Shown here: piece after piece, positions 55,068 through 62,500 of the stretch | Position numbering within the stretch: position 1 is the first letter of the stretch | How the letters are laid out: each line of letters begins with the position of its first letter | Assembly: GCA_964402975.1 (NCBI GenBank) | Contig: CAYOEM010000005.1 | Location: forward strand, 88,269 to 152,268 | Source: CAMDKS01 sp964402975 | Lineage (GTDB): Bacteria; Bdellovibrionota_B; Oligoflexia; Oligoflexales; RGVZ01 | DNA: 64,000 nucleotides | Direction of reading: 5' to 3' | Position numbers and translations under genes: made by a program | Notes under the pieces: model-generated | What the model was told of the DNA's origin: nothing | Database searches by the model: none | What the model saw: only the letters and a program-made list of their open reading frames with translations

Positions 55068-55793
55068 ATGCGCATTATTTTAACATTTTTGTTGATAACT
55101 CTTTCTGCCCTACAAGGCTGTAAGGCCCGTAGTGACTCGGGCGCAACTTTGGCTTCAACGGGAGGCAAAGGCGCTACATGTAACTACAGCATCTATCCGC
55201 CAAAAGCCTGCGCGGAAGGACTCAATTGTGTGACGCAACCTGGTATCTACGGAGGCGATGGCACTTGTCAACCATCCGGAGGAGACGTCGGTGCTGAGTG
55301 TAATTATTCCGTCTTTCCTCATAAGGAATGCCAGGAAGGACTAAACTGTGTAACACCGCCAGGAGTCTTCGGCGCTTCAGGTAAGTGTCAAGACACGGGC
55401 GCAAAAGAAGGCGGTGTCTGTAACTATAGCGTCTACCCTGCCAAAGCCTGTCAGCGGGGACTTGATTGCGTAACGCCACCAGGTGTCTTCGGAGCTGATG
55501 GTCGATGTAAGAAACCTACGGCACCAGCAAATACCCCATCCGCGGCTGGAGACATCGGCGCGGAATGTAATTACAGCATATACCCGCCTAAGGCCTGTAA
55601 AGATGGGCTGGAGTGCGCCACACCACCTGGGCTTTACGGCGCACCAGGCAAGTGCCAACGCCCATCATCTGGAAGCGATGTTGGCCAGGAATGCAACTAT
55701 AGCGTTTATCCACAAAAAACATGTAAAGATGGACTGATTTGTCAAACTCCTAAAGGGTTATTCGGCGCATCTGGAAAGTGCGTCAGAAAATAA
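55068..55793 (+). CDS. Cys-rich five-repeat lipoprotein
   Basis: A 241-residue lipoprotein (lipobox LQGC). After a short spacer it has five tandem repeats of about 40 residues: C-N-Y-S-x-(Y/F)-P-x-K-x-C-x-x-G-L-x-C-x-T-P-x-G-x-(F/Y)-G-x-x-G-x-C. Each unit has four Cys, giving 20 in the repeat region, suited to disulfide-locked extracellular modules. The units are similar in DNA too, but not identical. AGGGGAG precedes the ATG and a strong terminator follows at 55821, so it is a single-gene unit. No named family was recognised. Confidence 0.82.
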   Translation: MRIILTFLLITLSALQGCKARSDSGATLASTGGKGATCNYSIYPPKACAEGLNCVTQPGIYGGDGTCQPSGGDVGAECNYSVFPHKECQEGLNCVTPPGVFGASGKCQDTGAKEGGVCNYSVYPAKACQRGLDCVTPPGVFGADGRCKKPTAPANTPSAAGDIGAECNYSIYPPKACKDGLECATPPGLYGAPGKCQRPSSGSDVGQECNYSVYPQKTCKDGLICQTPKGLFGASGKCVRK

Positions 55794-55820
55794 GTCGTAA
55801 AACGGACCGACGAACAACAA

Positions 55821-55857
55821 AACGAAGAGACCAAAGTTGTGTCTCTTCGTTTTTTTT
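55821..55857 (+). terminator. Strong rho-independent terminator
   Basis: AACGAAGAGAC (55821-55831) pairs with GTCTCTTCGTT (55841-55851) across a nine-base loop, with eight T starting at 55850. It ends the Cys-rich repeat gene. Confidence 0.92.
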
Positions 55858-55884
55858 CAAACAAACGATCATCTCGGTGACATA

Positions 55885-57294
55885 ATGAAAAACCGTTTCA
55901 AAATTTTTGGCGTACTAATTCTTCTAAGCTCTGGCTGTATCACTTCACCCAGAAGAATGCGAGCAGTTCAAGATCCTTCACCGCTTGATGCGATCAGATC
56001 AAGCGACCTAGTGATCACACCGCTTATCGACCTTAGAAATCTAAAAAACGCTCCACTCGACGGCAGTACCCCGCCCACCTTCTCAGACCAGCAGCGTTAT
56101 TTTTATGCCAGCATACTACGCGATGCCATTTTGAAGAAGCGTCAAGACGTCAGACCACACAGCTCAGGTGCTGCATTTGAATGGGTTGCAAGGGTTGAAA
56201 ACCTTCGAGACTTAGCAACTCGGGCCAATGCAAAATCACCACTTTCAAATGAAGATCAAGCCAGGATCAAAAGTGGACTTAACGGATACCGGTTTGTTGT
56301 TTTCTTCACATTCCTCGAAGACCAGGTTAGCTATGACGCGAGGAAAGAACCGAGAGAGAATTCGCAAGGCTTACTAAACGAACACACGTACCAAGCCAGC
56401 CGAAAACTGGGCCTGAATATCGCCATCTGGGATTCGCAGAAAAATGAGACGATTTTCACTTCATCGGTAACTCCGACTGCCTCAAATAAACGCTCAATCA
56501 TTTTAAAGTCGGGTACTCGGCCGCCTCGGGGCGTTCCGTTCCGCGACGACTACAAGGCGGCTGAAGATCCGGATAAATTAGATCGATCGCCAACGATAAA
56601 TCTTGAACTAGAGTTGAAGCTACATAAAGTTAGATTTCCAGATGTCCCAGCAAGAGAGCCCCTGCTACTAGGAGAGCTTCCAAAGTTATTCGATGGGGCC
56701 GTCAACGACGGGAGCACGCCACAGGTTGGGCCTGCGACTCAAAACAGCAGCAACGCAGTTACGAACGACCATCAACCGAAAGAAAATACTCGCACCGAAC
56801 TAACGCTAAAGAGCACGATTATGGGTATTTTACCGCTGCCAACGATTTTTATTGGCGTAGCAACTTTAAAGCATCGTTTTTTGAGGCTGGGCGGCGGCAT
56901 AGAATTCACTCCAAAAGGCACTCTCATCGATCACAACCTAACCATTTACGAGGTCTGGAATGGCTGCGTTTGTCTCTCAGCTGATATCGAATGGGACCTA
57001 GGACAAAAAGATCGAATTCAGACTGGAAGTTATTTTGGAGCGGGAGTTTTCTCCTATAGCGAATCAGATATCATGCCGCGCATTGACGGAACTAAACCCA
57101 AAAATCAAGGCGACGGTTATCTTTATCGCGCCACTCGAGTACGATACCTGCGCGGTGACCGCAATGGTGCTCAATTCGGTTTTGGCGCCTACCAACACTT
57201 CTACTATACCCTCACTCGTCCAGAGCTGGTTGCCAATCACCCGGCTCAGTGGGGTATAGAGTTAACACTGGCCGTGGCCAGCGGGGGAAGCTGA
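55885..57294 (+). CDS. Lipoprotein of unknown function
   Basis: A 469-residue lipoprotein (lipobox LSSGC, residues 12-16). An earlier frame start at 55837 lies inside the terminator, so the ATG at 55885 is used. The first half is mixed alpha/beta (DLVITPLIDLRNLKN, FVVFFTFLEDQVSYD). After a Ser/Asn-rich linker near residue 290, the second half is strand-rich (FLRLGGGIEFTPKGTLIDHN, QFGFGAYQHFYYTL) and ends in a barrel-like segment. It could be a two-domain protein with a small C-terminal barrel. Not recognised. Confidence 0.65.
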   Translation: MKNRFKIFGVLILLSSGCITSPRRMRAVQDPSPLDAIRSSDLVITPLIDLRNLKNAPLDGSTPPTFSDQQRYFYASILRDAILKKRQDVRPHSSGAAFEWVARVENLRDLATRANAKSPLSNEDQARIKSGLNGYRFVVFFTFLEDQVSYDARKEPRENSQGLLNEHTYQASRKLGLNIAIWDSQKNETIFTSSVTPTASNKRSIILKSGTRPPRGVPFRDDYKAAEDPDKLDRSPTINLELELKLHKVRFPDVPAREPLLLGELPKLFDGAVNDGSTPQVGPATQNSSNAVTNDHQPKENTRTELTLKSTIMGILPLPTIFIGVATLKHRFLRLGGGIEFTPKGTLIDHNLTIYEVWNGCVCLSADIEWDLGQKDRIQTGSYFGAGVFSYSESDIMPRIDGTKPKNQGDGYLYRATRVRYLRGDRNGAQFGFGAYQHFYYTLTRPELVANHPAQWGIELTLAVASGGS

Positions 57295-57711
57295 TCACTC
57301 GGATAATGCTTTTGATACGAGTACTTGCAATCGTTCCAGAGGAGTCGATTTAGGCGCATGGGCAAAAAAACCTAGCGCCACACACAAATCTGCAGCTAGT
57401 TTATTAGACGAGGTCAGAATAGTTTTGGCTTTTCGATGAGAGCCAATTCTACGGAATTCGTTGTAAAAACGAATGCCATTCATGACCGGCATATCAATAT
57501 CCAACAGAACAAGATCTAGGCGAGGAAGATCGGCAGCATGAGCCAATGCTTCAAATCCATCGGACGTGGCATAGGCGTGATGCCCAAGTTTTATCACGAC
57601 CTCTTTATAAACCTTTAAGCAATCGGGGTCATCTTCGAGAATCAGTATGACTTTCTGATGTGCTGCCGAAACTTTCGCCCCGGCGGTCTTTTTTTGTAAC
57701 TTGTCAGGCAT
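57295..57711 (-). CDS. Single-domain response regulator
   Basis: A 138-residue receiver protein. The acidic pair is in ILILEDDPDCL, the phosphoacceptor Asp in LVLLDIDMPVMNG, the Thr/Ser in TILTSSN and the Lys in FAHAPKSTPL. It has a Lys-rich N-terminus and no output domain. The ATG at 57711 overlaps the last eight bases of the upstream gene, so it is translationally coupled to it. No histidine kinase is nearby. It likely works in a phosphorelay or in protein-protein control. Confidence 0.9.
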   Translation of the reverse strand: MPDKLQKKTAGAKVSAAHQKVILILEDDPDCLKVYKEVVIKLGHHAYATSDGFEALAHAADLPRLDLVLLDIDMPVMNGIRFYNEFRRIGSHRKAKTILTSSNKLAADLCVALGFFAHAPKSTPLERLQVLVSKALSE

Positions 57712-58174
57712 TAATTGAAACTTGCTTCTTCTTGCGCTTAAGATACTCGGTAACAAGTTTGTTCTGACCTTTGTCATCCAACACGCCAAGTAACATTTCA
57801 CGCAGCTGCTCTACCCCCTGCTTTTGACAGCGGATCAGAAGGTCACCAAACTCGTTTAGAAGAAATATTCTTCGCGCTTCTTCCTCAAATTTGCTTGGTT
57901 TAGGAGCCAAAACACACAAGGTCGGTTGATCCATCCTTTTTTCAATGGTGATCTGCTTCACAGAATCCGTGAAGACCACTTCCATGCTTTGAATCAAAAA
58001 CGTGCGCATAGTAGGTAAATCTGCACTCGATGACTCAGTACCGTAACGCTTGTGAATGAAATATAGAATGGCATCGATCTGATCTGCGGCATCCTTTGGG
58101 TCATTAAGAAGTAAGTCGAGATCTTTCGACTTAGGCTTTCGCCTTGAGGTCATTGTCACCCTACGTTTTGACAT
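57704..58174 (-). CDS. Protein of unknown function coupled to the response regulator
   Basis: A 156-residue soluble protein with a basic start (MTSRRKPKSKDLDLLLND), a helical middle (ADQIDAILYFIHKRYG, MRTFLIQSMEVVF) and a basic Lys-rich end. No enzyme motif is visible. The AGGAGGCG site before the ATG is strong. Its last eight bases overlap the response-regulator start, so the pair is made together and the receiver may control this protein. Its promoter region holds the phased GGTCAA repeats. Confidence 0.7.
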   Translation of the reverse strand: MSKRRVTMTSRRKPKSKDLDLLLNDPKDAADQIDAILYFIHKRYGTESSSADLPTMRTFLIQSMEVVFTDSVKQITIEKRMDQPTLCVLAPKPSKFEEEARRIFLLNEFGDLLIRCQKQGVEQLREMLLGVLDDKGQNKLVTEYLKRKKKQVSINA

Positions 58175-58194
58175 ATTTCGCCTCCTGCTCTTTT

Positions 58195-58256
58195 GGTCAA
58201 AAGTATTTGAGATAGGTCAATTATTTTATCCTTTATTTATTTTAGGTCAATTATTT
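58195..58256. promoter_or_regulatory. Three phased GGTCAA repeats between divergent genes
   Basis: GGTCAA starts at 58195, 58215 and 58245. The second and third lie in the longer exact repeat TAGGTCAATTATTT. The start-to-start distances are 20 and 30 bases, whole helical turns, so a dimer could bind one face of the DNA. They lie upstream of both the response-regulator operon (minus) and the HTH gene (plus). Confidence 0.6.
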
Positions 58257-58388
58257 AATTCTATATCTTTCGGGAGTTAGAGATGGAATGCCTGTGTATC
58301 AATGGTTTGAGGCTTGTTATCCCTATTTTGTTCGGCATCGGTCATATGCCGTGGACAACTGTTAGGCCGGTCGGATAACCTTCAGACC

Positions 58389-58823
58389 ATGGACAATCTT
58401 GATCAAATAGCAGATGGCTTAAGAAGTATTTTGCAGTCAACCTTGCGCGAGTTTATTCGTAGTAAGGAGGACCGCGAGACGTTGGCCAAGGTTCTTGGCC
58501 GCACTCCTGGTCACATCAAGCAGATGATCTACAAGGGCGAAGGCGGTCTTGACAGCTGGGTGAAAGCTTTTGCATTTTGCTATAAATTCGATCGAGCCGG
58601 CCTTGATGGTCTTAAACATGACCTTCGAAAAAGACGGCCGCTCGCCGAGTCTGATGCGGTATGGTTTAAGATTCGAGATCAATTGGGCGCCGAAGAGTCC
58701 GACCTCGTTTACCTGGCCAGATGTGCACACGAAGCTTATAGAATAAAACGGGATTTAGAGGATTCAATCGGAATCAGACGATCTCGAAGGCGTACATCGA
58801 TAAAAAGCACTAAACAAGAATAA
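58389..58823 (+). CDS. Small HTH protein, possible regulator
   Basis: A 144-residue protein beginning MDNLDQIADGLRSILQST. ETLAKVLGRTPGHIKQMIYKGEGG resembles a Cro/CI-type helix-turn-helix (residues about 30-58). The C-terminal half is helical and basic, ending in an Arg-rich tail (RRSRRRTSIKS). It is divergent from the response-regulator operon across 214 bases that hold three phased GGTCAA sites. Those may be its own operator; that is inference. A terminator follows. Confidence 0.65.
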   Translation: MDNLDQIADGLRSILQSTLREFIRSKEDRETLAKVLGRTPGHIKQMIYKGEGGLDSWVKAFAFCYKFDRAGLDGLKHDLRKRRPLAESDAVWFKIRDQLGAEESDLVYLARCAHEAYRIKRDLEDSIGIRRSRRRTSIKSTKQE

Positions 58824-58831
58824 GACGAACA

Positions 58832-58875
58832 GCCCGCCAAACCCCTAGCAAAAGAGCTTTTGGCAGGCCATTTTT
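58832..58875 (+). terminator. Terminator of the HTH gene
   Basis: GCCCGCCAAA (58832-58841) pairs with TTTGGCAGGC (58859-58868) with one mismatch, and TTTTT follows at 58871-58875. Confidence 0.7.
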
Positions 58876-58895
58876 CGCACAAGTCTTGGGCGTAG

Positions 58896-59282
58896 TTATT
58901 GATTCGTGCAGGTCCAACCACCTGACTTCAGCTTCTCAACAAACTCACTAGCTTTCTTCTCACAAAAACCTTCTTCTGCTGCAGCGCTAAATAGGACCTT
59001 GGCTTCACCCGAATCCGCATCCCTAACGTAATTTACCTTACATGGCACTTTGGCATCTTGCTTTTCGTAGGAAACGGTTACGGTGCGCTTGAGCTTTGCC
59101 ATCGTGCAAGCATACGCAGTGGACTGAGTCGCCGCAGCGGGCGCGACCGCGTCTGCCTGACCCATAGCTGCTGGAACGGCAGCTGGAGGGGTATCACCTG
59201 GATTTTTTGAACCCTGGACGGTGTTGTCAGCAAAAACTGGAGCCGCAACTGCCAGCAACAAACTTATAAAATACTTAAACAT
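58896..59282 (-). CDS. Exported protein of unknown function
   Basis: A 128-residue protein with a signal peptide (MFKYFISLLLAVAAPVFA). An Ala/Pro-rich linker precedes a small domain with four Cys (YACTMAK, VPCKVNY, EGFCEKK, WTCTNQ) that could form two disulfides. The start at 59282 is chosen because GGAGTG is just upstream; a longer frame to 59432 would bury the signal peptide. It is transcribed away from the subtilase. Not recognised. Confidence 0.72.
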   Translation of the reverse strand: MFKYFISLLLAVAAPVFADNTVQGSKNPGDTPPAAVPAAMGQADAVAPAAATQSTAYACTMAKLKRTVTVSYEKQDAKVPCKVNYVRDADSGEAKVLFSAAAEEGFCEKKASEFVEKLKSGGWTCTNQ

Positions 59283-59546
59283 GACGATCACTCCTTTTAA
59301 AAAATCAAACCATCTGAAACGCAGGCTTGGGAGCGCCCAGTATAGCCGAGAATACCGCCATATGTCGCTATTTTGGAACCCGCCAAAACGCGGTCCAACA
59401 TCCCAAGCCCCACAGGGAACCCTTAGACCCACAAAGCTCGAAACCCGCTGTAATTACCTAATTTTAATGCATTATTTGTTTTCCTTCTAACGCTCCCTTA
59501 GCGTAACTCCGATAACTCCAACAGTGCTCGGAAAGGGGGGCAAACG

Positions 59547-62500
59547 ATGGGTCTTCAATTTCATTATCTGAAAGCCCTCTCTTTAGCCTCGTTATTTGTT
59601 TACGGAGTGACTGCATGTAAGCCCGCTGATAGCGCTATCACGGCTTCTTCTAACAAAACAGTAGACCAGCCGACAAATACCATTGAGCCACCGGGACCTC
59701 TAACAAACAACGCGGACGACAAGGAGCTTCGTAAGCAGTTTTTTGCGCTCCTCGAACGTTATAAGTCACTACGCCAAAACGAGTTTAGTTTAACTGCATC
59801 TAAAACCAAGCTTAGTGCCGACCGAAGACCCAGAACTTTGAATATTAAAATGCGGGCCCCAACAGCCATGATCGCGAAGACGGCTGGAAAACAAGGAGCA
59901 ACTGACCAAGGCGCAGCCTTGCGCGCTGCCGGCGGAACGATCAGAAAAGAATTTACTAGCGCAAATGTCGTCAGTGTTGTCTTCCCCGATGCCGATGACG
60001 ACCGATACATGGCAGCCGTTCTCGAGTTTTTGAGTAAGGATCACCGAACTGAAAAAGTCGAACCGGATTTTATCGTGAACGCGATAGCCACCCCAAACGA
60101 CCCGCAGTTTTCGGATCTATTGGGACTTAAAAACAATAGTAACAGCTTTGACATCAATGTCCTGCCGATCTGGGATAAGACGACGGGTACTCGCAACGTC
60201 GTTATTGGGATTATTGATACAGGAATTGACTGCACCCACCCAGATCTTGCAGCTAACTGCTGGGTTAATCCAGGAGAAGATGGAACAGATAGCACTGGAA
60301 AAAGTAAACGCTCAAACGGCATTGACGACGACGGCAATGGCTATATCGATGACTGGCAGGGATGGAATTTTATTACGGAAAACAATAACGCCATGGACGA
60401 TAATAAACATGGAACACATGTCGCGGGCACAATCGGAGCTGTTGGTAACAACAACCTTGGAGTAGTGGGTGTCAACTGGCAAGTGTCACTAGTGCCTCTA
60501 AAATTTCTCTCCGCATCTGGAAGTGGCTCCGTCAGCGACGCGATTGAAGCCATTGAATACGCAACTAAAATGAAGTTCTTCCTGACAAACAACAGCTGGG
60601 GCGGAGGCGCCTATTCTGAACTATTATCTCAAGCTATCGAAAGAGCGAATGCTGCTGGAATTTTATTTGTAGCCGCTGCCGGTAACTCTGCAGATAACAA
60701 TGACCAAAATCCAACATATCCGGCTAGCTATGATGCCACAAACATTATCTCGGTGGCTGCGATTAATTCCGCTGGACGCCTGACGAGCTTCTCGTGCTAC
60801 GGCAAGAAAACAGTCGACGTGGCTGCTCCTGGTGACGGGATCTTGTCTACTATTCCCGGAGGTGGCTATGCGAGTTTACGCGGAACATCGATGGCAAGCC
60901 CGCATGTGGCTGGCGCTCTCGCACTTCTAAAGGCCCAATTCCCTGATGAAGCGGCCATGACGATTCGCAACCGACTCTTTCAGAGCGTCTCTCCTCTGCC
61001 GGACTCGGGGGACCAAAGCAAAGTCGCAACTGGCGGCCTCATTAATGTGACCAGTGCCATGAACGTCATTCCTGACGTCACACCACCGTCGGCGCCATCT
61101 AATCTAACCGTCATTGACCTTGATTTTGTCTCGAGCAATACTGCTCAACGAAATTATTCGGGAATCATCAAAGCTAACGTTTCATTTCAAGGAAGTATCG
61201 ACGATGTTAGAGCCAACAAGATATCACGATACCAACTTCGCATATCAGAGTCACCAATCACCGATGAGGCGTCATGGATAAAAGCAACACCGGCGGCTAT
61301 AGAATCCATCGATACCAACTCAACAGACAATATCGTGAAGGTCGTCCTGACCAAGGTGCCGCTATCATTTAATGGATTTATAGCCGCCAGAGGCTATGAC
61401 TCAAGTGACAACCCATCACCCCTTTCCGAGGCCGTAAAATTTAAATCAATCACCTTTACAGCACGAGAAACCTACGATGGCTCCACTCCTGTCAGTTGGC
61501 CCAATAGCTGGGTGATAGAAGACGACCCTACCCGCGGCAAAGTCTACAGTGACGGCGTTGGTTCCTACTCACCAAACACCACAAAGAGGATGACGTTGCG
61601 TGAGTTTAGGATTCCCCTAGGGTTTAGTCGACTGGCACTGCGCTACTGGACCAGATACTCGATTGATTCGTTTGGCGCCTATTTTGGATCACCCGAGGAC
61701 TTTGGACGTGTCTACGTGCAAGGCGAGTTTGGGTTTAACACAAAAATTGACGAAGTGACTGGCTCCTCAGGATGGACCCAGCGCACGATTGATCTTACGG
61801 CATTAGCTTGGGATGCCAAATCCCGTGGCAGAGACTCAATTGTCGTATTTTTTGAGCTATCTTCTGGCCAATTTTCCCAAGACTCTGGTTGGCTCGTGGA
61901 TGATATTGAATTCTCGGCTAATGATGTAATGGTTAGAGCAGAGGGTATACCCGACGAAGTCTCAACGAGCCAGAATTTGAGGGTTCAATTCCTTGCTGTT
62001 GACGGATCATTTTATACCGCCAAATATTTCCCAGAACGCTTTGGAAGCTGTACAAGCGGCGTCTATGACCCCGCAGACGCAACCATTCCGTTCACGACAC
62101 CATTTTCCATAAACCACGAGCCCAAACAATACGGAAGAAAATCGCTGTGTGTTAAAGCCAATGTAAAAGGCATCACAAACCCAGTCTTCTTAAACTATCA
62201 ATGGAATTATGAAAGTGTATCGTCATTTGTGGACGCATCGGGATTTCCCACAGGAAGAAACAATATTAGATCATTCCAACTTAAAGTTCAGCCTTCCGCG
62301 GGAAGCTCCGCCACCCATTATCGCTACGGAATTGCCAACAACTATGAGAACATTCCTCTCAGTGACATCTGTACAAAAGCATCATCACCCATTACGTATT
62401 CAGACTGGATTCCCATATCCCAATCACAATCAGTAACGTTGGCCGACTCATTTTCGGGTAATGATTTTAATGCCGTATTATGCGTCTCCGGGCGCTCGGC

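Noticed and set aside
55837..55884. Earlier start for the lipoprotein at 55885
   Set aside because: It lies inside the terminator hairpin and its T-run, and would place 16 residues before the signal sequence.
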